A DNA stretch of 64,000 nucleotides from Siphonodentalium dalli (GCA_032622095.1 CP136061.1:251485582-251549581); one strand, 5' to 3'; counted from the stretch's first letter, positions 35,280 through 46,662 are shown. Notes: generated from the letters alone by a model not told the origin. Numbers and translations: made by a program.

Positions 35280-35590
35280 TTAACCCTTTACCCAACAAAA
35301 CGGCCAAAACCGGCCAAATAAAGCTTCAACAGCCTAAAATATCTTCGGTCTGTCTCAATAGAACCATACAAATATGGATATCATTGGAACCGGCTCCTTT
35401 ACCGCATTGTGATAGTTACAGTTATGCCCTGTGCCAATGCATTCTCTTATATATGCGAGTCGACCATAGGCCTAAATAGAAATCTTTTTTTAACACTTTT
35501 TACCATTTTTTCTTACATTCTTTAACAATTTTATAATTTTTAATGTGTTAAGCCAATGCATTCTCTTATATATGCGATGCGACCTATGAT
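35280..35590. mobile_element. Twin-hairpin TTAA element, copy 6 (damaged)
   Basis: The left TTAA and CCCTTTACCCAACA are intact. In hairpin 1 the right arm is gone: GTCGACCATAGG is followed directly by CCTAAATAG. Hairpin 2 stops after GCGATGCGACCTATG, so its right arm and the right terminal repeat are absent. Confidence 0.82.
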
Positions 35591-35892
35591 TTCATTTAGG
35601 TCTGATGGGATTATATATATAAAATACAGTTTGATTTCCCGAGTTCCAGCCAATCAATGTATGGCAGATATACACAAGCAATAAACAGCGCCATATGTCA
35701 TCATAACGTAGAGAGAGATGGGTGATATAAACCAGTTAGGGTAATCGCCGTTTTAGATGAAGATTTATTTGGTTGGCAGAAGAACGATTGCGCAATGGGT
35801 TAAAACTTCCTATGTCGTGCAGGACATCATGGCTTGATACGGAGCCGCTGTATTAAAGTGAACCACATGGTTCACAACATAGATTCGCACAG
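35591..35892. other. No feature seen
   Basis: Apparently single-copy sequence. Confidence 0.4.
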
Positions 35893-36685
35893 TGAATATA
35901 ACTGATACATAACTTCAGTTAATAGCTGCCAGGCAGTCAGATCCGTCGAATGTAGTAGCAGTAATACAAGTGAAGTCATTGTCAGAGTATCGTTTGAATC
36001 CGACGGGGGTGTGACTACTGGTCTGAACAAGAACAGCTAAACTATGAATGACAAATTCACAGACGAGTCGGGCGTTATCTAGACTATACAGCTAAATTGG
36101 GAATGACAAATTCGCAGAAGAGTCGGGCGTTACCTAAACTATACAGCTACAATAGTAGAGTCGGGCGTTAGCTGTATACTATAGAGCTACATTAGGAATG
36201 ACAAATTCACAGACGAGTCGGGCGTTAGCAACACTATATACATCTACATTATGAATGACACATTCGCAGACGAGTCGGGCGTAAGCTATAGACTATACAG
36301 CTAAACTATGAATGACAAATTCACAGACGAGTCGCGCTTTACCTGGACTAATTGCATGTTGGTGATGAATTCGGTCAAGAAGACGTGGACAAAGTGGCAC
36401 AACCCAGCGTCTACTAACATCATAAAATATCATAAGGTTATGTACATGTGATCCATTCCGGCGAAGATAGCAGATTTTGTGCACTGATCCGCTATGAAAT
36501 GAACAATCCTTGTTCATCAAATTGATTCGCATGGCGAATATAACTGATATAGTACATACTTCAGCTGATAGTTGCCAGGCAGTCAGATTCGGGGAGTACG
36601 GTAGCAGTGATACCAGTGAAGCCGTTGGCAGTATATCACTGGAATTGGCAGGGGAAGCCCCGTGAATTGACTGGTCTATCACGCC
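35893..36685. repeat. Duplicated segment around a 56-bp minisatellite
   Basis: 35893-36030 and 36535-36685 are diverged direct repeats (GAATATAACTGATA, GCCAGGCAGTCAGAT). Between them about five copies of a unit of about 56 bp (GAATGACAAATTCACAGACG ... GAGTCGGGCGTTA) run from 36030 to 36345. The minus-strand 129-codon frame across the block shows no recognised domain and is probably a repeat by-product. Confidence 0.8.
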
Positions 36686-36740
36686 ATCACGGACACGTCG
36701 ACATCGTCTTTATCGTCTCTCGCGGGGCATCCGGTGACAG

Positions 36741-36812
36741 CGGTATGTCGTCTGCTGATAACGAGGAGTAATGAAAACCGTGTCCCCGGTCGGTCGCTGG
36801 TCATTATTACAT
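36741..36812. repeat. Short dispersed repeat, also at 40138-40205
   Basis: GTATGTCGTCTGCTGATAAC, CCGTGTCCCC and GGTCATTAT recur in the same order at 40.14-40.21 kb with substitutions. Confidence 0.65.
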
Positions 36813-36837
36813 TCTCTAGGGTGTATACTGTCAGACT

Positions 36838-36965
36838 GATCAATTCAATTCAATTCAATTTATTCTGGTCATCATATAGTGATATTACAGATTATATCAG
36901 AATGCGATACATAATATATGCATGTACATGCGTTATAATATACAGGGTGTATATATGAAAATATA
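36838..36965 (-). mobile_element. Retroelement 3' end, minus strand, (TTGAA)n tail
   Basis: On the minus strand the sequence reads CTGTAATATCACTATATGAT followed by AATAAATTGAATTGAATTG. It parallels 45163-45230, which has the same CTGTAATATC ... AATAAA structure and a (CTGAAT)n tail. AATAAA plus a simple-repeat tail is typical of LINE/SINE 3' ends. No coding part was recognised. Confidence 0.5.
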
Positions 36966-37206
36966 GTACTGTTTATGCTTGTTGATTTCATAGATGGTAA
37001 TAATAATAATAGTAATAGTAATTGTTCAAGTTAGTGGGGTTATTTTATTAATGCTACTTAGCCTCAAGCGGGTTTAAACAAGTCTAAGACATTTCTGACG
37101 AAAATTGACAGGTTCCTTGTGGGTTTTTTTTTCATTTCGGGAATTAAATAATTGCAGTAACTTGTGTGAGTTTGGTCTTCAGGTCGTGTCCATGTAGGTA
37201 GCGGAG
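36966..37206. other. No feature seen
   Basis: AT-rich stretch with a short (TAATAA)n run near 36998. Confidence 0.4.
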
Positions 37207-37440
37207 GAGCGGATAGCTCAGTTGGTTTGTGGGCCGACCTCTGAGCTACACCTTCGACACGGTCGAGGGTTCAAATCCGACAAAATATCGGTCGGACTTT
37301 GTGTCGCAATCTGCATTCCCAGTACCATGGGCATCACAAATCAATCATCGATGCCACGATCAGTGATCTGAGAAAGATTCCAGAAGCCAAAGAGTCTCAG
37401 ACAAAATTTGAAAAAATGCGTACTGGACTAACTTCGTACC
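37207..37440 (+). mobile_element. tRNA-derived SINE, 5' part
   Basis: The head contains an RNA polymerase III type promoter: box A TAGCTCAGTTGG (37214-37225) and box B GGTTCAAATCC (37268-37278). The sequence between and after them does not fold as a functional tRNA by eye, and the unit continues for hundreds of bases. It is interrupted at 37441 by a hAT-like element and resumes at 38795. Confidence 0.8.
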
Positions 37441-38794
37441 CAGTGTTCACGCTGTCGGTAGCCAAATTAGCCAATGGCTAATCTTTTTCGAATTTGGCTA
37501 ATAAAAATTTCATTTGGCTAAACTTTTGGCTAAACTTTTTTTTACCCCAAATGGAGACTGAAAGCATGGAGTCAGAAAGCTAATTAATAAAAACGCTCAA
37601 TAGATCGACATTCAAGACGAAGTTAGGTGACGAAAGTATTTCATTATTTTCGTACTTATGAAATATCGTTCCGTAACAGCAAAAGGTAAGCTCTAACAAT
37701 TAGTGTACAGTAAACATATTTTTATTTCCAAATCTAACATAAATTTTGGCAAGTGCGCTTTCAATTCTGTCATATGAACGATCCAGTCCGAAAATATCGA
37801 AAGTGGGAATATATTGCCGACTGTACAAAGGGAAACCCGATCGCGGACAGTACAAAGGGAAACCCGATCGACAACTCTATCAACCAAGCGATCACACAGT
37901 GATATGCAATCATCTTTAGTTTTCACAAGACGGACATTCAAAGACGCATGGACATTAAACCGACCGTGGTTGAATCATGACAATGTGAAGAAAGCAATAT
38001 TTTGTAAAGTGTGCATTGACGCTGTTATATAAACAATTTGTTCGTAACAGGCTGTTTTAATCTGGAGAAAGATTACGTCACTCTGCACGAAACAGCAAAA
38101 GGTTATTATTTTACATTTAATCCCCTAATCCCCCATTGTCTGTCTGGTCACTCACGGGACTCCCGCACAATGCATGTTTATGATGACATTGTATTTATGA
38201 CGGTCGAGGTTTATGAGCACCAAGTGTAAGACAATAGCTTAATCAGCCAAATGTGAATCACGACAGATATTTTGTGACTATTTGTCGTCAGTACCGATAC
38301 AGTCAAAATAATATGCATGCCTTTATGACAGATTGTAATTTGATAATGGCGTAACAATATTAAGTTATTAGTTTCCAGATGTCACTTAGATATTTTCGCA
38401 AGGATAAATATTTAATGATTTAAAAAAATATATTGATATAAAACAAAAAAATAATAACATTAAGAAGGACAATCCCGGGTTACCCCCCAACCCCCCCCCA
38501 ATCACTCTTTCACATAAAGATTAATAAATTTTTAATAAATGATATATATAAAAATACTTCTAGTTCATAAAAATTATTTAAATTATTGTGTATTTTACCT
38601 GTGTCTGTTAGATTTTACGTTTTAGTCATCAATTGTGAACCGACCAGAAAACGATGATTTAATTTGGCAATTTTTTTTTTAATTTGGCCAAAAAATATTT
38701 GGCTAAAGTTTTTTTCATTTGGCTAATAAAATTTTCATTTGGCTAAACTTTTGGCTAAAGTTTTTTTAGGTCCAGCGTGAACACTGTTCGTACC
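37433..38794 (+). mobile_element. hAT-like DNA transposon, 1.35 kb, inserted in the SINE
   Basis: Element 37441-38786 has terminal inverted repeats CAGTGTTCACGCTG and CAGCGTGAACACTG. It is flanked by a perfect 8-bp duplication, TTCGTACC (37433-37440 and 38787-38794), the diagnostic size for hAT. Both ends carry subterminal TTTGGCTAA repeats in the same orientation (about 37488-37540 and 38700-38768). The interior keeps a short frame resembling the N-terminal zinc-finger part of a hAT transposase. It is a deletion derivative. Confidence 0.92.
37814..38032 (+). pseudogene. Relic of hAT transposase N-terminus
   Basis: A frame of 72 codons inside the hAT-like element. Its C-terminal half reads FKDAWTLNRPWLNHDN...IFCKVC. 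This matches the general pattern of the N-terminal zinc finger in one group of hAT transposases and their host-domesticated relatives: aromatic-x-x-Trp, then a Trp-Leu pair, then Met/Ile-Phe/Tyr-Cys-x-x-Cys. The His-containing remainder and the whole catalytic domain are missing; a stop follows within ten residues. Assignment rests on this short motif together with the flanking hAT termini. Confidence 0.6.
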
Positions 38795-39031
38795 TCTGCT
38801 CCTCTCGTAATGTCATGACCAGGGATGACACTACACATGGCACACCGTCGGATCGGGAGCCGACGCTAATGGCTGTCCCGTGTGCAACAATATGCGCACG
38901 TTAAAGATCCCTACCGTGGCGAAGAAGTCACGGGTTCGGCAAAAAACTTCCTGGAAAAATTATGGATCTGCTCGATCCCGTCCTGCCAGCATTGGTCACT
39001 AGGACGTAACAACTACAGATACAGATACAGG
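38795..39031 (+). mobile_element. tRNA-derived SINE, 3' part with (ACAGAT)n tail
   Basis: Continues the SINE from 37440 once one TTCGTACC is removed. It includes GCGCACGTTAAAGATCCC and ends in AACTACAGATACAGATACAG, a short-repeat tail. Such tails usually match the LINE that supplies the reverse transcriptase. Confidence 0.78.
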
Positions 39032-39548
39032 TATGGAGCAAATGTGATTTAAAAAATGTACTCGCCGTATCGCATACCGGTTAGAAATCGTGCAGGATGT
39101 ATGTATTTGCGGATGTATCTTCTCGGATGTATCATTGTTGTAGTGTATGTAACTGTTATGACCGCGTTAATTGCTTTCGATATTTAGGTGTGAACAATGG
39201 CTGGGCCACTCTTGAAGATTTTATGCATTACACAATGCATATTATAACAGCTAACATTGCTGATGAAGTATGTCTCTGTTGGAATGTAGAATAAAGGTCG
39301 TACTACGAACCTTCGGGTGTATTTAATCCGAGTAGTAGATTGTTGGTCCGCATTTAGAGGCTTTCTGGTGTGGTGAATGAGAAATCTTCAGTGATAAGCG
39401 GTAGTTTTTGTAATAATTTGAAGAATTAGTTGTTTTAACGGAATTCTAAGGTGGTGCATTCCTGAAAGCAATATATTTTATATTATATATATGCCTATTA
39501 ATATGATCTTGAGGGCGTTACCATTTCTGACTGTGTTATTTTGTGTAA
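39032..39548. other. No feature seen
   Basis: Short frames only; no recognised motif. Confidence 0.4.
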
Positions 39549-39616
39549 TAACAGTACTGGGGTTCTGATTTAGCGCGCCGGTGAACTAGGTCGTCCTTAA
39601 ATGTCCCCATCATATA
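39549..39616. repeat. Direct repeat flanking family A copy 2, left
   Basis: GTTCTGATTTAGCGCGCCGG ... GTCCTTAAATGTCCCC is repeated with substitutions at 40207-40274. The two copies lie on either side of the family A copy. Confidence 0.7.
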
Positions 39617-39794
39617 GTTCACGAACACGGAGTTTGAATGAAATGTGACCATGCGTCATTCGCAACGAATTCAAAAACAGATTCTATATTATGATGCAAT
39701 ATGTGTTCTGTATATACATGTATTCCACACACATGTCGGACACGTTTGATCCATGACTGTAACTACGTACCATTGAAACTATAACTCAGTGATT

Positions 39795-40115
39795 TAAAGA
39801 CATATTATGGACTTTTTCGGATGCATACAACTGTTAAGTTAGTATCCAGGCGCTGTGCAACTGGGGAAAGTAGAATTCTACTAACATCGCCGAAAATCTC
39901 AACGAAATTGACCATACAACTCCATAGAAAACATCGCCTGAACAACGCGCAATTGCAAATATTTACATCTCGATTCGGGATGCAACAAACGGCGATAAAC
40001 CAGCGCAAATGATTTCGCCATCGACAGTCATTTAATTTAATTGATATATAAGAATGACGGTGTGTGATGTAAATTTAGATTTATATTCGTAAAAATAACT
40101 ACTTTAGTCTGATGA
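39795..40115. repeat. Dispersed repeat family A, copy 2
   Basis: Starts AAAGACATATTATGGACTTT and contains the family landmarks CTAACATCGCCGAAAATCTC, TCCATAGAAAACATCGCCTG and TTTACATCTCGATTCGGGA. The open frames on both strands are incidental. Confidence 0.78.
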
Positions 40116-40137
40116 AATAACAATGAATTATATGTGC

Positions 40138-40274
40138 GGTATCTCGTCTTCTGATAACGAAAAGTAATGGAACCGTGTCCCCCGTCGGTCGGTGGTCATT
40201 ATGCTAACATACTGCTGGAGTTCTGATTTACCGCTCCGGCGCACTGGGTAGTCCTTAAATGTCCCCGTCAAACT
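40138..40274. repeat. Dispersed repeat pieces (match 36741-36812 and 39549-39616)
   Basis: Two short repeats lie side by side: 40138-40205 matches 36741-36812, and 40207-40274 matches 39549-39616. Confidence 0.65.
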
Positions 40275-40620
40275 GCAAGATAGATCACTCCCCTGACCAC
40301 TGTCACCACGTATTGAATAATGTATTGAATCCAACATTTTACTTTGAGGCTTGTGTCGGTTACAATTCATTATGATTTGATATATACATGGCTATTGGCA
40401 TATAATCGCGACCACGGGAGGCACGCGTGGTTTCGATTGAATGTCATATTTAATCTGAAGGGTAATAACACTATAAAGAATTTTTTTGACGAAATGACGG
40501 CGATTTGTATGAGAAATTGCAACACCACAATAGATCAACTCTGGAGAAATTATAAGTCAAATTCTTCCCTTGGGTGGGTGGGTTTGGTATGAGGTTTGGG
40601 ATACGCTCTTTAAAACACTT
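40275..40620. other. No feature seen
   Basis: Non-repetitive sequence with no convincing frame. Confidence 0.35.
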
Positions 40621-40862
40621 CTCCAAATATGTCCGTTATTTTTAATTCGTCAAAGACACTTTTTCAAATATCTCCGTTATTTCGTTTATAAAACTAATTT
40701 CATATTTCTATATTTCGTTCTATATTTCGCCCTATTTCGCTGTATTTTCCTATTTCGATTTTTCGTTCTATTTCGCTGCATTTTCGATTTTCGATATATT
40801 TTCGTATTTCGCTTTTTCGTTTTATTTCATATTTCGATAATTCGCTATATTTGACATATTAT
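40621..40862. repeat. Degenerate TTTCG/TATTTCG low-complexity tract
   Basis: Plus strand is rich in irregular TATTTCG, TTTTCG and TTCGTTCTATTTCGC blocks, a decayed simple-sequence array. It produces a phenylalanine-rich open frame with no biological meaning. Confidence 0.8.
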
Positions 40863-41870
40863 GGGATATGGTATTATATGACACCCAACATTCTGATATT
40901 CAATCGAACATCACGTGCCTGCCGTGCTCGCGATTGTATACCAAGAGCCATCATATCGTGGACCCCGATAAGATATCTTTTGGTATATATAGTCAAGCGT
41001 GGGCGTATTGCCTGAAGTATCACGTCACGTTGTTGAGGTCAGATCGATGGATCAAACGAGCCGCCCCAGGCATCGAGTTTGGTCCAGCGATCTGACGTCT
41101 TCAACGAGACGTGATGCGAAGACCAGATCAATTCACTGCAGCGATAAAGGGTTTATTATATGACATGATTTTTATTTAAAAAGCATAATTAGTTATGAAA
41201 TGAAACCACATGTAGGCCATGCGCAGTATGCGAGATAGAGAAGGGTGGTATGACATCGGATCTAACAGTAGCTGATCCGATTGTCGGGAATTGATTGCTT
41301 TACTATAGTGGTATTGGGGAAAGAAAAACGATAGTCATATAATAAAGACAATTTCTAAATGAATGACAGTTCATATATTCTCAGAATAATGCAGAAATAA
41401 TTGTAACCGACAAGTCTTAAATAATATATGCACGGTTTCTATACATTCTGTATACGTGATGACACTTTTCAGCTTAGTGTAGCGAGGGGTCTGAACACTG
41501 TACTGCAGTTTGTGTCCCCGCGCGTATGCCGTACATGCCGACGTCAATCTCCACATACGAACTATATATATACCACAACATATGACAGGGGGTGTGACAC
41601 ACACTCCCAGCAATGTCAACAGTTGGAATACGCTATGTCTGACATATTTGTTGGACAGATCAGACCAAAATATAGTGCTGGTAGTTTGATTTTCTAAACA
41701 GTATTATGTATTTGGTGTGTGTTTAGTGGTTCTATAGACCGAAGGTAGAATATTTCCTCACTTTCGTTCAATTGTTTTGACTGAAATTTCCAACTGTATA
41801 CAATAATTTAAATGCGACGTTATAATTAAGTATGAATAATCACATATCCTCTATATTCACACAATTATAT
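40863..41870. other. No feature seen
   Basis: About 1 kb of sequence with overlapping short frames on both strands and no recognised domain. Confidence 0.35.
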
Positions 41871-42115
41871 AGCGCCCGTAAATATCAGTACAAATTACCA
41901 TACGGTTTACATGAACGTTAGCGCCCGTAAGAATCAGTACAAATTACCAAACGGTTTATATGAACGTTAGCGCCCGTAAGTATCAGTACAAATTACCAAA
42001 CGGTTTACATGAACGTTAGCGCCCGTAAGTATCAGTACAAATTGCCATACGGTTTACATGAACGTTAGCGCCCGTAAGTATCAGTACAAATTACCATACG
42101 GTTTACATGAACGTT
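41871..42115. repeat. 49-bp minisatellite, five copies
   Basis: AGCGCCCGTA begins copies at 41871, 41920, 41969, 42018 and 42067. Each copy continues with TATCAGTACAAATTACCA and ACGGTTTACATGAACGTT. Few substitutions. Confidence 0.95.
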
Positions 42116-42329
42116 TCCGATGTTCATCAACCAATAACTGCAGTCATCACTTCATACATAGAGAGAGATGAACCACCTACGTCACGCCAAGCCGATCATG
42201 TTCACGCGATCGATGCGTGTTGTTATTAGGATACTGTGTTTGGAATGTGAACAATGTGTTACTTACTAATGTTTTGGTAGTATTTGAATAAAAGTTCGAG
42301 TTCACCATGATGTTTAGACCATGCCATGA

Positions 42330-42805
42330 ACTTTTATTCTGGTAAACGCCGCGTAGAGATCATATTCCACATGTACAAAACCTTGGAACTTTTTGAAGTT
42401 TTGACAGGGAACCTTATAAAGTAGAAACAATAACGCGGGGAATATATTTCTTAGTTATTATCTGTTCCTTAATAATGTACTTAACTGTCGGTGAATGTCC
42501 AAAATCAATTGCATGCCTTTCTGTGACTTTTGTGAGCCGATATCGCAATAAACATTGAATTAATTACCCAGGAGAAATGCCATAATTTTAAGCGGCGCAA
42601 AGCAAAATCTCTCACAAATTCACTTAAATCGTGAAATTCTGAGTTGGGACCTTCACCGACAGTTAAGTACATTATTAAGGAACAGATAATAACTAAGAAA
42701 TATATTCCCCGCGTTATTGTTTCTACTTTATAAGGTTCCCTGTCAAAACTTTAAAAAGTTCCCAGGTTTTTTAATGATGGAATATTTTATCTCTACGCGT
42801 GTTAG
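42330..42805. mobile_element. Family B element, complete copy with long inverted repeats
   Basis: Inverted arms of about 145 bp (about 42350-42500 and 42650-42800) bracket an interior of about 150 bp starting CCGATATCGCAATAAACATT. Arms share CGCGGGGAATATATTTCTTA and AGGTTCCCTGTCAAAACTT in opposite orientation. Ends read CGCGTAGAGAT on both sides. The interior matches the end of D1, and an arm matches 52.59-52.73 kb. Non-coding MITE-like element; class unknown. Confidence 0.85.
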
Positions 42806-42922
42806 CAAAGTATATAATTAATCATGGAAGTGTAGGGTTGCGGACGTAGAGGTGATTTTGTTGCAGCTATGTTTGTTCGTGGTCAACTCAGACAAACGTT
42901 TCATAAATATCAGTAACTCGAT

Positions 42923-44610
42923 GGCCCGATTCGTCATCTCAGGTTTAAACCTGGTCTACGTAAACCTCTAGGTTTAAACCACCGTGAGTCAGCAAAATCC
43001 GTGGTTTAAACCCGCGACCGCAGGTCTAAGTGACGCATTCGTCATCTCTGGTTTAAACCTGGTCTAGCCAGCCCAGTGGTTTAGCAGTAATGTCTCTGTA
43101 TCGTCGAGATAATTAATCGTACTTTCCTAATGCGGACCGCCTCGTTTTATGTATTACGAAAATCAATAATTACGACAGCGACCATATTTTGATTGGAAAT
43201 TTATAAGCGAGAAGCACTCACATCTATACAGCATGTGGGGATAATGTTTTGTCAATTTCGATATTTTGTTTGCGTTTTATAAGCTTAAACCGGAAACTAA
43301 ACCATCTAATTCGGTGGTCCAGCTAAACCAGGTTTACCGAGGCTAAACTTGAGATGACGAATCCGTCTTTTCTTCATCGCGGTTTAGAATTGTCAACAAT
43401 CGATCAAAGGGTGGAGCTGTAAGTGATCTCGAGTGAGGGCGTGTCTAAGTGGCGGCTGCCGACTGGTGTTAACATGGTGTTGATTCATTCGCACACGAGC
43501 TTTGCTCATATATGGACATGTTCCTTCAAAATGATATTTACAACTATCTTGTGTGTTTTTATTTTTGGCTTGTGGCAATCACAAATACTGGGGTTTTCTA
43601 CGAATTCATTTGAATGGTTCAACGATTTAATTTTGACACCAAAAACCATGCTACTGCATGACCAGATATGCCATACACATAGTTTGCAATCCTAAACTTA
43701 TATTGCTACATGACTAACATATTTTGATGTAGATCATGCCACAAAGATCTACTCTGGTTCCGCCAATAAATTCCCATAATATTCCACCAGTTCAAACCAG
43801 GGCACTTTTTGATTTCCTGCACGACGGAAAATTTAATACATTGAAAAAATGCAACGCATGTAATATAATTGCCCACTTCAAGCAGTTCAGGTGCCGCTTC
43901 TGGTGTGAACTCGTAAGCAAATTGCATTTACTTGACTGACCTCAAATTTACGCACATTTTGATCATTTGAACATTTTAATTAAAAAAATTTTTTTAATTA
44001 AATTAAATACAAACAAATATTAATATAAATTTTAAATATTGTTTCTTGTTAGATACAACTCCTTACTCAATTTAACAACACAATTTTTTCATTTTTTTTA
44101 AATTAAACTTTTTTAATTAATTTTTCAAATCAGTTTTAGAACAGTTGCGAACAGACAAGCGGACATACATATATACAGTTCATATACCTTTTAATATATA
44201 CAGATATAAATATAAATACACCAAAGTTTGTCTTTGCGGGTAAAGCATCGTGTAGAATATCTATCCCAAACAAAGTGATAAACAGCGCGTGAAACTCGTG
44301 CTGACACACATGCCCTTTGTCAGATGATTTAAACCCACAAAGAGATCGGATTAATTGTCCATGAGCAATACTCATTTCTCAATGAATCCATTGAGCGTGT
44401 ACGTCAATAACCATCATATCGGCTTGTCTTTTTTGTCCGATTGGTAAGAGGGTAGTTTGACTGCTTGCTCATATAACTGAATCGAGTTGTCAATTAGCTG
44501 GCAACTGAACGACAAAAACGCCCCCTTAGACCAGGTTTTGCTGGACCACCAATGTAGGTTTAAACCTGGTTTAAACTCGGAGGTTTAAACCTGAGATGAC
44601 GAATCCGGCC
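42923..44610. mobile_element. Family C element rich in GTTTAAAC, outer copy
   Basis: The left end GGCCCGATTCGTCATCTCAG and the right end (complement of GGCCGGATTCGTCATCTCAG) continue as inverted repeats for about 95 bp, including GGTTTAAACC palindromes and CAGGTCTAAG. GAT occurs immediately outside both ends. The 1.7-kb interior holds a nested copy, an A/T-rich block (43975-44125), and short frames (for example 43736-43939) with no recognised domain. Confidence 0.65.
43030..43369. mobile_element. Family C element, inner nested copy
   Basis: GCATTCGTCATCTCTGGTTT on the left and ACTTGAGATGACGAATCCG on the right are inverted ends of a second, shorter family C element of about 340 bp. It lies just inside the left end of the outer one. 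Confidence 0.6.
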
Positions 44611-45160
44611 GATATGTTATTCTTCTATACAGAGACTGGTTTGTTCTCTAAATAATTATCCAAAATTCTTTTCTGATGTTTCCTTCCATATAATCGCCAG
44701 ACAAGCTGTTTTCCCTTAGGTGATTAGGTTTGCCATCTGATAGGATGTTTGCGGACTGTATTCGTTGCATGGGTTTACTGTCTATTCATGTCAATGTAAT
44801 CTATGTCAGCGAACCAAGTCACATGATTTCGCAATTCTATAGAACCTACCAGTTAATAATACCGAATAATGGTTCCATTGGTAAAATTATCATTTCAAAA
44901 TGTTGAGCAAGAATGTGCAGATTTAACTCTATGTTAACATCGATTCGATTGATCAATGTAATGCACTTATTAGTTTATTTTTCTGTGGATCACCTGAATA
45001 TTTTTTTAATTGGGTCAGTGAAAGCAATTAATGTGTCATTTGAGCCCAGCAAATGAGAAGTAACTCTGATTTTGACAGGACAATTTTTACAAATGTCCCG
45101 CTCAATCTATTTAATATCGATATGTCGGAAATAGTTGATTGTGGATCAGACGACTTCAGA
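44611..45160. other. No feature seen
   Basis: AT-rich sequence with no gene or repeat recognised. Confidence 0.4.
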
Positions 45161-45260
45161 TTCAGATTCAGATTCAGTTTATTCTGTTAATCGATATGTG
45201 GATATTACAGAAACATTATTTATGACATCAAGATATTGAAATATGACATATAATAACAAT
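45160..45260 (-). mobile_element. Retroelement 3' end, minus strand, (CTGAAT)n tail
   Basis: On the minus strand: CTGTAATATCCACATATCG, then AGAATAAACTGAATCTGAAT. Same layout as 36838-36965. Confidence 0.5.
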
Positions 45261-45996
45261 AAATTTCACACGAGGAATACATGAGGAGTGCATTATTAGA
45301 TATTTGGTAAGTTTCCGTTCGGGTGATGATTTCAGGTACTGTGTGCGGGGACTTTGTAGTCAGGGGTGCACATGTATATAGGTCTTTTATAAATAGGGGT
45401 GGGTTCGTGGAATATCAGTGTTATAGCCTCAAGACACTTGTACTGTGCTATAATCCTTCACCACTCGAGTGTTTTCTTCCAAATCACATTTTAATAAGGA
45501 ATGAATATGCCATCTGTTCATATAAGGACATGCTTTTATATTCGTAATATAGTACCTGAAGATTATTATATAAGAAACTTTAAATTTTGTGATTTATTCA
45601 ATCGCACGGATAACTTGAAACTATTTTCTTTATATGATAAATTATTATATTACATCTGGTCATCATTGCTATATTGTCATGGAACGCATTGTGTGTCATA
45701 CGTCCCAATCAACCCGATACTGATTCACAGATAACTGCCGGTATATAGTATAGTGATCGGTGGCATGTTTCAATACAAAACACAGCATGCATGTTTTACG
45801 CCGTTTTGTGGATAAAAATCACGGAATAACTGGTGATGTTCACTTCAGAAATGTCGTATAATTTATAACATTTTCGAATTAAGCGAATTGGCCAATCGGA
45901 AATAGTCATATGTGTCACGTCACTATAAGCCTGTTTCTGATTGGAAAATCATTGGGATAAGAATGTACACTATATAATCGGGGCCGCAGATTCAGT
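45261..45996. other. No feature seen
   Basis: Overlapping short frames around 45323-45734 have no recognisable domain. Confidence 0.35.
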
Positions 45997-46662
45997 TTCG
46001 CCGACTACCTAGGACTCTGGACGACTCATACAAACCCCCGAATCCTACAGAAAAGACTACAAAAGACACTCGACGATCTATCAACATGGTGCTCAAAATG
46101 GAGAATTAAACTCAACGCCAAAAAGACCCAACTCATCATATTCCACAGAAGAAAAACAACACAATCCATCAACATCAAGATAGACAACGAGACAATCCAA
46201 CCATCCAACCAAGCGATCATACTAGGAATAACACTAGACCAGCAAATGACCTTCATCCCTCACATCAACAAGATAGCAGATAAAGCCCGAAAAAGAACAA
46301 ATCTTCTACGATGCCTCCTGGGAACAGACTGGGGAACCAACAGCCAAACCCTCATCAACCTCTACCAAATCTACGTCCGACCAGTCATGGAGTACGGTGC
46401 TGCCATCCTCACAGCAGCCCCAAAGACATACATTGAAAAACTACAGAAAGTCCAAAACCTAGCACTCCGCATCGCGCTCCGCCAACCACCATGGACACCG
46501 ATCAACGCCCTCCACGACGCAGCGAACATACCTACAATCAAGCAAAGACTGATGGAACTCAGAAACATGACACTATCCCGACTAGACAACAACCCACTCC
46601 TCCTAGAACTACAAGTTAGAAACCAACTACTCACCACGAAAAAGACAAAATCCTACAACTAG
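45997..46662 (+). pseudogene. Jockey-like LINE reverse transcriptase, C-terminal fragment
   Basis: 222 codons open from FADYLGLWTTHTNP onward. FADY occupies the place of the catalytic FADD box, so a catalytic Asp has become Tyr. Next come LSTWCSKWRIKLNAKKTQLI (RT/thumb boundary), LGITLDQQMTFIPHI, the IYVRPVMEYGAAI block and KLQKVQNLALRIA, all typical of Jockey-clade LINEs. The 5' part is absent and the fragment begins directly at this box, a usual 5' truncation. The coding strand is strikingly C/A-rich compared with its surroundings. Downstream is a non-coding tail ending in (AAC)n. Confidence 0.85.

Noticed and set aside
36293-36682. 129-aa minus-strand protein
   Set aside because: It spans a minisatellite and a diverged duplicated segment and has no recognisable domain.
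37207-37290. Functional tRNA gene
   Set aside because: Box A and box B are present, but I could not fit a full cloverleaf or anticodon, and the sequence continues as a SINE with a simple-repeat tail.
40570-40854. Phe-rich membrane protein
   Set aside because: The frame is produced by a degenerate TTTCG simple repeat.
43423-43939. Small genes inside the family C element
   Set aside because: Frames of 60-90 codons overlap on both strands and none has a recognisable transposase motif.
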